22,490 nt of DNA from Alkalimonas sp. (GCA_022565655.1 JAIUMG010000009.1:1-22490), one strand, 5' to 3'; shown: positions 1 through 8,034, counted from the stretch's first letter. The notes: a model not told the origin generated them from the letters alone. Translations and numbers: made by a program.

Positions 1-957
1 GTGGTCAATACCGCCGGGGTATTGCTGCTAACCGCCAGCTTGCTGCATTATGCGCTACCTTGGTCCGTTTCTGTCACTCTGCTGTGCTGGTTGATTCTGG
101 CCTGCTGCTTAATCATTTTGTTGCTTGGCCACTACAGAGCGCTGGATACCGCAGCAAAAATCATTATGGTGCTACTCACCATCACGACCGTGTTTGCTGT
201 GCTGATCGCTGCGAAAAATGGTGCCATGGCACCGGCTGACTATCAGGGGCCTTCGCCTTGGCAACTGGCGATGCTGGGGTTTTTAGTTGCCTTAATGGGC
301 TGGATGCCAGCACCAATTGAAATTTCAGCCATCAGCTCGCTTTGGTTAAAAGCCAAATTGCGACAGCAACCCATCTCCCGTCAGCAAGGCTTGTTTGATT
401 TTAATCTGGGCTACTGGGTCACCGTCAGCCTGGCTCTGGTGTTCGTTTCACTCGGCGCTCTGGTGCAGTACGGCAGTGACCAACCCATTGCCTTGGCAGG
501 TGCAGCTTTTGCTCAGCAGTTGATTGGCATGTACAGCGCTACCATCGGCGACTGGACCCGGCCGCTGGTGGCTCTGATCGCTTTTTTGTGTATGTTTGGC
601 ACCACCTTGACGGTACTGGATGGCTATGCTCGCTCGCTGAACGAATCATTCCGGTTATTAGGCTGGCAATCCCCTGACAACCGCCGTAGCCAATCCTGGT
701 GGCTGCTGGCTCAGGCATTAAGTGGCATGGCCGTGATCCTGTTTTTCCGCTCCGCCTTGGGACCGATGCTGACTTTTGCCATGACGCTGGCCTTTTTAAC
801 CACACCGGTATTTGCCTGGCTCAATTTCAGCCTGATGCGCAACCACCCGACACGGCCACTGAAGCCGCTGTTGGTCTGGTGGAGCTGGATTGGCCTGGCT
901 TATCTGGTTGGCTTTGCTGTGCTGTTTTTGCTGTGGTATGGCGAGCTGTTGTCCTAG
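1..957 (+). CDS. NRAMP-family divalent metal transporter (5' part missing)
   Basis: Inner-membrane transporter, probably proton-coupled uptake of Mn2+/Fe2+-type divalent cations. The 318 visible residues are nearly all hydrophobic and form about nine membrane segments. The segment near residues 85-112 (GFLVALMGWMPAPIEISAIS) resembles NRAMP TM6, where a Met-Pro pair lines the metal site, but the His that usually follows in MPH is replaced. NRAMP proteins run to about 400-440 residues, so roughly 90 residues, including the TM1 Asp-Pro-Gly metal-binding motif, lie before the window. The GTG at base 1 is therefore probably an internal Val codon. It is convergent with ilvH, and the TAG stop lies inside a hairpin arm. 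Family call from recognition, fairly sure; the metal is not certain, since NRAMP-related Mg2+ transporters exist. Confidence 0.78.
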   Translation: MVNTAGVLLLTASLLHYALPWSVSVTLLCWLILACCLIILLLGHYRALDTAAKIIMVLLTITTVFAVLIAAKNGAMAPADYQGPSPWQLAMLGFLVALMGWMPAPIEISAISSLWLKAKLRQQPISRQQGLFDFNLGYWVTVSLALVFVSLGALVQYGSDQPIALAGAAFAQQLIGMYSATIGDWTRPLVALIAFLCMFGTTLTVLDGYARSLNESFRLLGWQSPDNRRSQSWWLLAQALSGMAVILFFRSALGPMLTFAMTLAFLTTPVFAWLNFSLMRNHPTRPLKPLLVWWSWIGLAYLVGFAVLFLLWYGELLS

Positions 958-979
958 AGTGCCAGTGGCGCACTAGGAC
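951..979. terminator. Hairpin between convergent transporter and ilvH
   Basis: Arms GTCCTAG (951-957) and CTAGGAC (973-979) pair perfectly, and GCC/GGC inside can extend the stem around an AGT loop. The transporter stop codon is in the left arm. Neither strand has a T-tract after the stem, so it is at best a weak or Rho-assisted bidirectional terminator. Confidence 0.4.
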
Positions 980-991
980 AACATAAAACGG

Positions 992-1486
992 CTAAAGCGT
1001 CAGGGTTTTCTCACCACGGGAAATACCCGACACCCCTGAGCGGGCCACTTCAATGATGGCTGAACCCTTTAACGCCTCGATAAAGGCATCGAGCTTATCT
1101 GAGGTGCCAACCACCTGAATGGTGAAGGTTTTGGCCGTCACATCAATGATCTGGCCACGAAAGATATCGGCACAGCGTTTGACTTCATCGCGCTGTTCAT
1201 TGCTGGTGGCCTTGACCTTGATCAGCATCAGCTCGCGCTCCACATGAGCGCTTTCGCTTAAATCCTGCAATTTAACCACTTCGATCAGTTTATGCAGGTG
1301 TTTGGTGATTTGCTCAATTACCTGATCATTACCATGCGTCACCAGGGTCAGCCGCGACATGGTGGCATCGTCGGTCGGCGCGACTGTCAATGAGTCAATA
1401 TTGTAGCCACGTTGTGCAAAGAGCCCGACCACACGCGCCAGCGAACCCGATTCGTTTTCCAGCAAGACAGAAATAATATGGCGCAT
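992..1486 (-). CDS. ilvH: Acetolactate synthase III small (regulatory) subunit
   Basis: Regulatory subunit of acetohydroxyacid synthase, the first common step of valine/isoleucine (and leucine) synthesis in the cytoplasm; it activates the catalytic subunit and confers valine feedback inhibition. At 164 residues it matches E. coli IlvH (163) along its length. The N-terminal ACT domain begins with the typical ISVLLENESGSLARVVGLF stretch, followed by YNIDSLTVAPTDD. The C-terminal domain carries FRGQIIDVTAKTFTIQVVGT and ends in the usual EVARSGVSGISRGEK segment. The ATG follows the ilvI stop by 2 bp (TGA-GG-ATG) with AGAGGA upstream, as expected for a translationally coupled ilvI-ilvH operon. Nothing unusual is seen. 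Confidence 0.97.
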   Translation of the reverse strand: MRHIISVLLENESGSLARVVGLFAQRGYNIDSLTVAPTDDATMSRLTLVTHGNDQVIEQITKHLHKLIEVVKLQDLSESAHVERELMLIKVKATSNEQRDEVKRCADIFRGQIIDVTAKTFTIQVVGTSDKLDAFIEALKGSAIIEVARSGVSGISRGEKTLTL

Positions 1487-1488
1487 CC

Positions 1489-3228
1489 TCAGGTCCTCTT
1501 CGTTTTGCTTAAGAACATCTCATGCATAGCACCACCCGGCACATGCATCGGATAAACGTGTTCTTTTGGATCGACGTGAATATCCAGAAAGACCAGTTGA
1601 TCTTTTAGCGCAAACGCCCTTTCCAGCGCTGGCTCCAGCTCTTCTGGCTTGCTCACCCGAATACCGACATGACCATAGGACTCCGCCAGTTTGACGAAGT
1701 CTGGTAACGAATCCATGTACGAACTGGCATAGCGTGACTCGTAATTCATGTCTTGCCACTGTTTCACCATGCCCAGATAGCCGTTGTTCAGATTAATAAT
1801 TTTCACACCCAGGCCATATTGCTTGCAGGTGGATAGCTCCTGAATATTCATCTGAATGGAGCCCTCACCAGTGACACAAACCACATCGGCATCCGGGTAA
1901 TTTAGTTTCACCCCCATGGCGGCGGGCAAGCCAAAGCCCATAATGCCAAGACCACCTGAGTTGATCCAGCGGTTCGGTTTATTGAACTTGTAGTACTGGG
2001 CGGCAAACATCTGGTGCTGGCCCACGTCACTGGTCACATAGGCCTCACCTTTCGTGATACGGCTGACCGCTTCAATCACCGCTTGCGGTTTCAATACCGG
2101 CGTATCCTGCTCATATTCACCACCATGCACCGAACGCCAGGCCTCAATTTGCTGCCACCAGCTGTCCAGCGCTTGGCCATCTGGCTTCGCCTTCTTCTGC
2201 TCCAGCTGCGCGACCATGGCTGCCAACACCGGCTTCACCAGGCCAACAATCGGGATATGGGCATTAATGGTTTTTGAAATACTGGCCGGATCGATATCAA
2301 TATGAATAATGGTGGCATGCGGACAGAACTTTTTGGTGTTGTTGGTCACCCGATCATCAAAACGTGCACCCACCGCCAGAATCACATCGGCATGATGCAT
2401 GGTCATATTGGCTTCGTAGCTGCCATGCATCCCTAGCATACCGATAAACTGAGGATCACCTGCCGGGTAAGCACCCAAGCCCATCAGGGTATTGGTCACC
2501 GGATAATTCAGCTTTCGGGCCAGTGCCGTCAGCTCCTCGGATGCTTGCCCCATAATGACACCACCACCGCTGTAGATAATCGGCCGCTTGGCTTGCAGCA
2601 AAGCATTGACCGCTTTTTTAATCTGGCCTGGGTGGCCAGCCGCTGTCGGGTTGTACGAACGTAGCTTCAGTGTTTCCGGATACAGATACGGATACTTTTC
2701 GTTCGGCATGGTCATGTCTTTCGGAATATCCAGCACGACCGGGCCAGGCCGTCCGCTTTGGGCAATGTAGAAGGCTTTTTTGATCAGATAAGGAATATCT
2801 TCCGGCCGCCGTACCGACATGTTGTGTTTTACGATCGGGCGGGAGATACCCAGCATATCGGTCTCTTGAAAGGCATCACCACCAATCAGGTGGCTCATCA
2901 CCTGACCGGTCAGCACCACCATCGGGATCGAATCCATGTAGGCGGTGGCAATTCCGGTGACCGCATTGGTCGCTCCGGGGCCTGATGTCACCAGCACCAC
3001 GCCAGCTTTCCCGCTGGCGCGAGCGTAGGCATCGGCCATGTGGGTTGCTGCTTGCTCGTGGCGCACCAGCACATGCTTCACTTTACTTTGTTGAAACAGG
3101 GCATCATAAATGTGCAGTACAGCTCCGCCCGGATAGCCGTAGAGATACTCTACGCCCTCATCAGCCAAGGCCCGGATCACCATGGCGGCGCCAGACAGCA
3201 TCTCAGTTTTGGTATTCTGGCTTGTCAT
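1489..3228 (-). CDS. ilvI: Acetolactate synthase III large (catalytic) subunit
   Basis: ThDP-, FAD- and Mg2+-dependent catalytic subunit that condenses two pyruvates, or pyruvate with 2-oxobutyrate, into acetohydroxyacids. At 579 residues it is close to E. coli IlvI (574) and collinear with it. The N-terminal ThDP-binding domain contains catalytic Glu58 ([19 protein letters not shown]) and VTSGPGATN. The C-terminal domain carries the ThDP/Mg motif as [12 protein letters not shown] (454-465), followed by NLNN (479-482). The first acidic ligand is Glu455 where many ThDP enzymes have GDG; I recall GEG in other IlvI proteins, so it is probably functional. The start is the ATG at 3228; the Shine-Dalgarno (AGAG) is weak. 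It leads the ilvIH operon, and the upstream region carries two inverted repeats that may be operators. Confidence 0.97.
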   Translation of the reverse strand: MTSQNTKTEMLSGAAMVIRALADEGVEYLYGYPGGAVLHIYDALFQQSKVKHVLVRHEQAATHMADAYARASGKAGVVLVTSGPGATNAVTGIATAYMDSIPMVVLTGQVMSHLIGGDAFQETDMLGISRPIVKHNMSVRRPEDIPYLIKKAFYIAQSGRPGPVVLDIPKDMTMPNEKYPYLYPETLKLRSYNPTAAGHPGQIKKAVNALLQAKRPIIYSGGGVIMGQASEELTALARKLNYPVTNTLMGLGAYPAGDPQFIGMLGMHGSYEANMTMHHADVILAVGARFDDRVTNNTKKFCPHATIIHIDIDPASISKTINAHIPIVGLVKPVLAAMVAQLEQKKAKPDGQALDSWWQQIEAWRSVHGGEYEQDTPVLKPQAVIEAVSRITKGEAYVTSDVGQHQMFAAQYYKFNKPNRWINSGGLGIMGFGLPAAMGVKLNYPDADVVCVTGEGSIQMNIQELSTCKQYGLGVKIINLNNGYLGMVKQWQDMNYESRYASSYMDSLPDFVKLAESYGHVGIRVSKPEELEPALERAFALKDQLVFLDIHVDPKEHVYPMHVPGGAMHEMFLSKTKRT

Positions 3229-3268
3229 TGTTTAATTCTCTATTTATAGCTACAGCAAAGCATCATAA

Positions 3269-3283
3269 CCTGTATGGTACAGG
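3269..3283. repeat. Inverted repeat upstream of ilvI
   Basis: CCTGTA-TGG-TACAGG, a perfect 6-bp dyad about 41-55 bp before the ilvI start and directly adjacent to a minus-strand TATGAT hexamer (3262-3267). Its position fits an operator next to a -10 element or a short leader hairpin. No regulator is assigned. Confidence 0.4.
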
Positions 3284-3295
3284 CGATGAGATCAG

Positions 3296-3315
3296 GGTTT
3301 GCACCATGGCAAACC
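3296..3315. repeat. Second inverted repeat upstream of ilvI
   Basis: GGTTTGC-ACCATG-GCAAACC, a perfect 7-bp dyad with a 6-bp centre, about 70-90 bp before ilvI. Size and symmetry fit a homodimeric regulator site; the protein is unknown. Confidence 0.4.
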
Positions 3316-3554
3316 TGTTATCGAACGTGGCTGGTTGAGGGTGGCGGTCTGTGACCTGCCTGCGGCCTAGTTGTGTTTTTTATATCCTCGGGTGACTGCA
3401 GAATTAAGCACCTTGCAACCACTCGGGTATTAAGCCGTCTGTATGGCTTCACTTTACGAGATCCTACTTGCAATGTCGATGCTTTTCGGCAACTTTTCCC
3501 ATCGGATTGAGCCGCTTTCGCCTTGTAAAAGCAAGGCATCGACCTCATAGTAAC

Positions 3555-3580
3555 CATTACTATGGTTAACCAAGGTAATG
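3555..3580. repeat. 26-bp imperfect dyad just before cnoX
   Basis: Symmetric about 3567/3568: CATTAC (3555-3560) pairs with GTAATG (3575-3580), two mismatched pairs follow, then TGGTTAACCA forms a perfect core (3563-3572). It overlaps a second perfect dyad, CATAGTA/TACTATG (3546-3564). Because the ATG at 3562 lies inside these dyads and has no Shine-Dalgarno, the site argues that translation starts further down, at 3583. Confidence 0.4.
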
Positions 3581-3582
3581 TC

Positions 3583-4431
3583 GTGTCCGAAGCTCAAATT
3601 TTTGATGTCACTATCGATAACGTTCGTGAACTGTTAGCAGCCTCACAGCAGCAACCCGTGTTGTTTTTCTTCTGGTCATCCCGTAGCCAGGAATCATTGC
3701 AACTGGACCAACTGCTCACCAGCAAAGTGCAACAAGCCGCCGGCCATTTGGTGCTAGCCAAGGTCGATTGCGATCAGCAGCAAGATTTAGCGATGCAATT
3801 TGGTATTCAGGCACTCCCTACGGTATTGATTATCAAAGATGGCCAGCCCGCGGATGGCTTTGCCGGCCCAATGGATGCAGCCGGGCTGGATGAAAAACTA
3901 GCCGGCTTCTTGCCAAAACCGGAAGACGAGCTGCTGCAACAAGCACACGCTTTTCTTGCCAACCAAAGCTACAGTGAAGCCTTTCCTCTGCTAAGCCAAG
4001 CCTTGCAACTGGCACCAAAACGGCCAGACATCAAGCTATCATTGGCTGATTGTGCGGTCGAGCTGGGCCAGCTAGAGCAAGCGGAAGAACTATTGGCAAC
4101 GATCCTGTTGGAAGATCAAAATGCAGATTTCAAAGCGGTACAAGCCAAGCTAAAACTGGCCAAAGAGGCTGCGGATACCCCAGAGATCCAGGCGCTCGAA
4201 GCTGCTTTGGCAGCAGAGCCGGATAACATGAACCTGAAAGAGCAGTTGGCCGTGCAGTATCAGCAAGTCAAGCGCTCAGCCGAGGCATTGGAGTTGTTGT
4301 ACAGTATCTTGCAAAAAGACTTGGCGTTTTCAGAAAGCCGCAAGTTGTATCTGGATATCCTGGCGGCGATGCCGCAGGGCGATGCCACCGCCAGCAGCTA
4401 CCGGCGCAAGTTGTATAGTTTGTTGTATTAG
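3583..4431 (+). CDS. cnoX: CnoX/YbbN thioredoxin-TPR chaperone
   Basis: Thioredoxin-fold plus TPR holdase. In E. coli it protects proteins from oxidative aggregation and hands them to GroEL/DnaK. Residues 1-110 are the thioredoxin domain (VLFFFW, cis-Pro region ALPTVLII), and 115-282 are TPR-like helices ending in YRRKLYSLLY, matching the E. coli C-terminus (YRRQLYALLY) that contacts GroEL. I prefer the GTG at 3583 over the in-frame ATG at 3562: AAGG lies 7 nt upstream, and with this start Trp31, Ser35 and Cys63 fall at exactly the E. coli numbers, giving 282 residues against 284. The active-site SxxC of E. coli (Cys38) is SQES here, so the redox-site Cys is absent, while Cys63 (VDCD) is kept. 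It stands alone, convergent with the response regulator. Confidence 0.92.
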   Translation: MSEAQIFDVTIDNVRELLAASQQQPVLFFFWSSRSQESLQLDQLLTSKVQQAAGHLVLAKVDCDQQQDLAMQFGIQALPTVLIIKDGQPADGFAGPMDAAGLDEKLAGFLPKPEDELLQQAHAFLANQSYSEAFPLLSQALQLAPKRPDIKLSLADCAVELGQLEQAEELLATILLEDQNADFKAVQAKLKLAKEAADTPEIQALEAALAAEPDNMNLKEQLAVQYQQVKRSAEALELLYSILQKDLAFSESRKLYLDILAAMPQGDATASSYRRKLYSLLY

Positions 4432-4459
4432 TCAGGAAATAGAGCCGGATTGAGCGGGC

Positions 4460-4852
4460 TTATTCAACAGCAATGGCCCGCTGCCAAATGGCTTCAATTT
4501 GCTGAGATAACGTCATGGGATCAAACGGCTTCACCACCACATCGGCGGCTCCCTGCTCTTTGTATGACTGCACTTCATTACTTTGCACTTTAGCCGTCAT
4601 AAAGATCACCGGTACGGTGCTTAAATCATGATGCTGTTGCAATTGACGTAAGGTTTCCGGGCCATCCATCTCAGGCATCATCACATCCATCAATAATAGC
4701 TGGGGCTGAAACTGGCTGAACTGCTCCAGTGCATCAGCACCACTGGGGCAAGTGAGGACCTGGAATCCACCAACCGCTTCCAGGGCAATCTTGGTGACTT
4801 GCTGAATGGATGGATCATCTTCCACATGCATAATTCGTTGTAGTGTCGTCAT
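4460..4852 (-). CDS. Single-domain response regulator (CheY-like receiver)
   Basis: A 130-residue stand-alone receiver domain with every phosphotransfer residue: acidic pair Asp12-Asp13 (VEDD), phospho-acceptor Asp56 (LLMDVMMPEMDG), Thr86 (IFMTA) and Lys108 (VVKPFD). No DNA-binding or enzymatic output domain follows, so it acts by protein-protein contact or as a phosphorelay intermediate. No histidine kinase or chemotaxis gene is adjacent, making it an orphan and leaving the partner unknown. It runs convergent to cnoX (28 bp apart, no clear terminator) and divergent from the methyltransferase. AAGGG upstream of the ATG supports the start. Confidence 0.93.
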   Translation of the reverse strand: MTTLQRIMHVEDDPSIQQVTKIALEAVGGFQVLTCPSGADALEQFSQFQPQLLLMDVMMPEMDGPETLRQLQQHHDLSTVPVIFMTAKVQSNEVQSYKEQGAADVVVKPFDPMTLSQQIEAIWQRAIAVE

Positions 4853-4895
4853 TCGTTACCCTTGCTCTGCCTGCGTTGCCATGACAACAGCAGAC

Positions 4896-4924
4896 TGTTT
4901 GCCAACAGCTAAAACCACTATAAT
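4896..4924 (+). promoter_or_regulatory. Putative sigma70 promoter of the methyltransferase gene
   Basis: A perfect TATAAT (4919-4924) lies about 50 bp before the methyltransferase ATG. With a 17-bp spacer the -35 would be TGTTTG (4896-4901), a weak match; a better TTGCCA at 4899 gives only a 14-bp spacer. Position and -10 quality make it plausible. Confidence 0.42.
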
Positions 4925-4975
4925 GCAGTTTTTACCCTAGGCAAAGCCACCTGATGCTGCAATTGGAGTTCACCC

Positions 4976-6154
4976 ATGCCCCTTCAGTCTGATTTTCAGC
5001 AGTTGCACCAACTGTTGCAACGCTATCGAGACTATTGGCAGTTGATGCCTTTTGCGCAGCAAAAGTGGCCCTGGGCCAACCCTAGATTGCAGCAACGCGT
5101 GTTCAGTCTGACCGATCAATCGCTGGCGGAGCTGGATCGTGACCCTGAAACACGCCAGGCATGGTTGATCGATTTTTTTCCTGAACTCGCCAACTTGCCA
5201 GCACTGCCGCTGTTGTCCGCCTTTCATGAGCAGCCTGAGCTGCCGTTCTGGTTACAAAATGGCATTCCGGGGCGTAAAGTCGGTCAGATCAGTCAGTTTT
5301 GCCAACGGGTCAGTGACTCTGAGCTACCGGTGTTGGAGTGGTGCGCTGGCAAAGGCCATCTGGGCCGGATGCTGGCGTTCAGTCAGCAGCGCCAGGTGCA
5401 AAGCTTAGAGTGGCAACTGGCACTTTGCCAGCAAGGCCAGCAACTGGCCGATCACCATCAGTTACCACAGCAATTTATCCATGCCGATGCCTTATCTGAA
5501 CAAGGCTTGCAGGCGCTTAAGCCGAAGCAGCTGGTACTGGCATTACACGCCTGCGGCGAGCTGCACCTGCAACTTCTACGATCAGCCACACAACAGGGTT
5601 GTCAGCAGCTGCAGCTGGTTCCTTGCTGTTATCATCTGATCCCGCACCATCATTATCAGCCGATCAGTCAACATGGCCAGCAGATGAGTTTAACGCTATC
5701 GCTACACGACCTGAAACTTGCCGTGCAGGGGCAGGTGACGGCCGGGGCTCGCATTGCCCGGCTACGCGCCATTGAAGTGGAGTGGCGCCTGGCATTTCAG
5801 GCGTTGCGAGCAGACATCACCGGCCAGCCGCATTACCAGCCGCTCAACTCAGTGGCCAAACAAATATTCAGTGGAGACTTTATCGATTTTGCCCGCTGGG
5901 CCGCAGCAGAACATCAACTGACACTGCCAGCGACTCTGGATTGCGATGCCTACCTTGAGCGAGGGCGGCACCATGCACGGCTGGTTCGGCGCATTGAGTT
6001 GGTACGGCATTTGTTTCAGCGACCACTTGAACTATGGTTGCTGCATGATCGGGCGCTATTTTTACAGCAGCATGGCTATCAGGTCGAATTGGGCACCTTC
6101 TGTGATGCCTCATTGACCCCGCGCAACCTGATGATCCGTGCAAGTAAGCGCTAA
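4976..6154 (+). CDS. SAM-dependent methyltransferase, Methyltransf_32-like
   Basis: Predicted cytoplasmic class I methyltransferase of 392 residues. SAM motif I is VLEWCAGKGHLGR (119-131). The later ALHACGE (189-195) and LVPCCYH (214-220) stretches are, from memory, typical of the Methyltransf_32 (PF13679) family, which includes eukaryotic METTL25/RRNAD1-like proteins. The substrate is not known; RNA or protein are possible. The protein is very rich in Gln, His and Leu, and the C-terminal third (from about 290) is not assigned to a domain. GGAG (4965-4968) 7 nt before the ATG supports the start. It ends 7 bp before the convergent acyltransferase stop, leaving no room for a separate terminator. 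Confidence 0.8.
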   Translation: MPLQSDFQQLHQLLQRYRDYWQLMPFAQQKWPWANPRLQQRVFSLTDQSLAELDRDPETRQAWLIDFFPELANLPALPLLSAFHEQPELPFWLQNGIPGRKVGQISQFCQRVSDSELPVLEWCAGKGHLGRMLAFSQQRQVQSLEWQLALCQQGQQLADHHQLPQQFIHADALSEQGLQALKPKQLVLALHACGELHLQLLRSATQQGCQQLQLVPCCYHLIPHHHYQPISQHGQQMSLTLSLHDLKLAVQGQVTAGARIARLRAIEVEWRLAFQALRADITGQPHYQPLNSVAKQIFSGDFIDFARWAAAEHQLTLPATLDCDAYLERGRHHARLVRRIELVRHLFQRPLELWLLHDRALFLQQHGYQVELGTFCDASLTPRNLMIRASKR

Positions 6155-6161
6155 AAAAGCA

Positions 6162-7103
6162 TCAACGGTTCGCTGTCGATTGGTGCTCCGCCGCACTCTG
6201 TGCTTGCTGCTGCGCCTGGTGAAAAGCAGCAATTTGTGTGTCTTTATGCTGCCAACGCTGATTCAGCCAGTGTTGAAACTGCTGGCGATAGGCATCATCG
6301 TGAAAGTAATCACCTATCAACTGCTGACTCACCGGCAAACGCTCGACCTGAAACACCACCCGTTTTAATTTCCCAGCTAACATCGCCAGCACAATGTGTT
6401 TAGGGTTATCCGGGTACAGAATAGTAACATCCAAAATGGCATCAAATTGCTCGCCCATACTGGCCAGGGTAAAGGCGATGCCACCGGCCTTCGGGGGTAA
6501 TAGATATTGGAACGGACTCTGCTTTAGCTGCTGTTTTTTTCGACTAAAGCGAGTGCCTTCAACAAAGTTAATAATGGTGGTCGGTTGGTGACGAAATACT
6601 TCACAGCTACGGCGAGTACTTTCAATATCATGGCCTTTCAATTGAGGGTTGGCAGCTTGCTGGGCTTTGCTGTACCGACGCATAAAGGGCATCCCCAAGG
6701 CCCAGGCTCCCAAACCAACGAAAGGCACCCACTTTAGTTCCTGCTTTAGGAAAAATTTCGGCAACGGCATGCGGCCATAGGTAAATTGCGCCAACAACAC
6801 CACATCCAACCAGCTTTGGTGATTGGCAATTAACAAGTACCACTGCTGCTTGCTAAGGCCATCGGCTGGCAACTGCTCTTGCCATTCCAGATTATTGACC
6901 GTGCGAATAATAAAGGCATTAATGGCGATCCAGCCGCTATAGCAACCATGCACGGCAACATGACAAAACCGACGGATAAAATGAAAGGGCAGCAGCAAAC
7001 GGATCAGGCTCAGTAAAGTCACCAGTAGCCCCCAAAACACCAGGTTCAGCACAAACAAACTAAAACTGATGGGCACCAGCACCCAGGGGGGTAACGTCGA
7101 CAT
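6162..7103 (-). CDS. YihG-like 1-acylglycerol-3-phosphate O-acyltransferase, second copy
   Basis: Membrane-bound PlsC-fold acyltransferase, expected to add an acyl chain to lysophosphatidic acid or a similar lysolipid. Residues 8-40 are a long hydrophobic segment. The catalytic HX4D is His95-Asp100 (NHQSWLD), and the second substrate block is VEGTRFSRKK (181-190). At 313 residues it is close to E. coli YihG (310), with matching PKAGGIAF and YPDN blocks. An in-frame start 72 bp upstream exists, but the ATG at 7103 is better: it overlaps the upstream stop by one base (TGATG), indicating translational re-initiation, and leaves the membrane segment at the N-terminus. The Gln-rich C-terminal tail is unlikely to be catalytic. 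It is a paralogue of the preceding gene. Confidence 0.88.
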   Translation of the reverse strand: MSTLPPWVLVPISFSLFVLNLVFWGLLVTLLSLIRLLLPFHFIRRFCHVAVHGCYSGWIAINAFIIRTVNNLEWQEQLPADGLSKQQWYLLIANHQSWLDVVLLAQFTYGRMPLPKFFLKQELKWVPFVGLGAWALGMPFMRRYSKAQQAANPQLKGHDIESTRRSCEVFRHQPTTIINFVEGTRFSRKKQQLKQSPFQYLLPPKAGGIAFTLASMGEQFDAILDVTILYPDNPKHIVLAMLAGKLKRVVFQVERLPVSQQLIGDYFHDDAYRQQFQHWLNQRWQHKDTQIAAFHQAQQQAQSAAEHQSTANR

Positions 7104-7999
7104 CAATCCGGCTCCTGTTGCGACTTCATCTGCTCCAACTGTTGATCTTTTTCCTGCCAGAGTGCATTCACCCACTGCTGAAATGAAGCCCGAAAGGCAG
7201 GATCCTGATAATCGCCCAGCAGTTCATTGGTGATTGGCAATACCCGAACCTGCACATGTATAGCACGAACCCCACCGGAAATATAATCCCAGAAGCTGGG
7301 GATCCGTTCCGGGTAATGAATGGTCACATCCAGAATATGCTGCAGTTGCTGGCCCATCGCTCCTAACACAAAGGCAACGCCACCGGCTTTTGGCATCAGC
7401 AGATGCCGATAGGGCGATGCTTGTTGGTCGTGTTTCTCGGCGGTCAGGCGGGTGCCTTCGACAAAATTCATCACAGTGACCGGTTTATAACGGAATTTTT
7501 CACAGGCTTTGCGGGTCGTTTCAATATCCTTGCCTTGCAGGTGCGGTTTTTTTTGCAGCACGGCTTTGCTGTAGCGCTTCATAAAAGGAAAATCGAGCGC
7601 CCACCAGGCCAGCCCTAGAAAGGGCACGTACAACAGCTCTTTTTTCAGGAAAAATTTAATAAACGGAATGCGGCGATTAAACAAATTTTGCAACACCAGA
7701 ATATCAGCCCAGGACTGATGATTGGCCAGCAGTAAATACCAGTCTTTGCGCGCCAGCTGCTCCAGCCCAGTCACCCGCCACTGAATGCGGGTAAACAGCC
7801 AGGTAGTGAAATTATTGGTGCTGATCCAGGCAACGGCACAGCCATCTAGCAGGCGATTTATGAAGCCCTGCCACGATTTAACCGGCGGCAACTTCAAGAT
7901 AGCCAGCAGCATCACCGGTACAAACCAGAATAGCGTATTGATGGTATAACACAATAAAGCCAGTACACCCCGTACTGGCTTGGGTAAAAAATACAACAT
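7103..7999 (-). CDS. YihG-like 1-acylglycerol-3-phosphate O-acyltransferase, first copy
   Basis: Same family as its downstream neighbour: a PlsC-type acyltransferase of the YihG/LCLAT branch, 298 residues. An N-terminal hydrophobic segment (about 8-38) anchors it. HX4D is His94-Asp99 (NHQSWAD), and the glycerophosphate-binding block is VEGTRLTAEKH (180-190), followed by LLMPKAGGVAF. Between the blocks both copies share KRYSKA/RRYSKA and FFLK. AAGGTG lies just upstream of the ATG. A promoter with a perfect TATAAT and an overlapping inverted repeat lies upstream. Two tandem copies suggest different acyl-chain or lysolipid preferences, or a role in membrane remodelling as proposed for YihG; the specificity cannot be read from sequence. 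Confidence 0.88.
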   Translation of the reverse strand: MLYFLPKPVRGVLALLCYTINTLFWFVPVMLLAILKLPPVKSWQGFINRLLDGCAVAWISTNNFTTWLFTRIQWRVTGLEQLARKDWYLLLANHQSWADILVLQNLFNRRIPFIKFFLKKELLYVPFLGLAWWALDFPFMKRYSKAVLQKKPHLQGKDIETTRKACEKFRYKPVTVMNFVEGTRLTAEKHDQQASPYRHLLMPKAGGVAFVLGAMGQQLQHILDVTIHYPERIPSFWDYISGGVRAIHVQVRVLPITNELLGDYQDPAFRASFQQWVNALWQEKDQQLEQMKSQQEPD

Positions 8000-8034
8000 G
8001 ATTCACCTTCGGTTAAAACTGTCTCAAGCAGAAT

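Larger units (their letters stand above)
3229..3582. promoter_or_regulatory. Divergent ilvI / cnoX intergenic region, rich in inverted repeats
   Basis: About 350 bp with no convincing gene. A 79-codon leftward frame (3318-3557) crosses it but has no ribosome-binding site and no familiar residues. The ilvI side has two inverted repeats (3269-3283, 3296-3315) and a TATGAT hexamer on the minus strand (3262-3267). The cnoX side has GCCTTG-N6-CAAGGC (3520-3537), CATAGTA-N5-TACTATG (3546-3564) and a longer dyad around 3567/3568. A possible rightward promoter is TTGTAA (3523-3528), a 17-bp spacer, then CATAGT (3546-3551), which places transcription start just ahead of the GTG at 3583. E. coli ilvIH is Lrp-controlled; I could not identify an Lrp consensus by eye. 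Confidence 0.5.

Noticed and set aside
1864..1866. Glu455 in place of Asp in the ThDP motif of IlvI as an inactivating change
   Set aside because: The rest of the motif and the following NLNN are intact, the regulatory subunit is present, and I recall GEGSIQMN in other IlvI proteins.
3263..3307. A 14-codon leftward frame (MVQTLISSPVPYRL) upstream of ilvI as a branched-chain leader peptide
   Set aside because: Five of 14 codons are Val, Leu or Ile but not in a run, the ribosome-binding site is poor, and no terminator hairpin with T-tract follows before ilvI, so classical attenuation is not supported.
3318..3557. 79-codon leftward frame in the ilvI-cnoX gap
   Set aside because: No ribosome-binding site, no recognisable motif, basic low-hydrophobic composition, and it covers the dyads and promoter elements of the divergent region.
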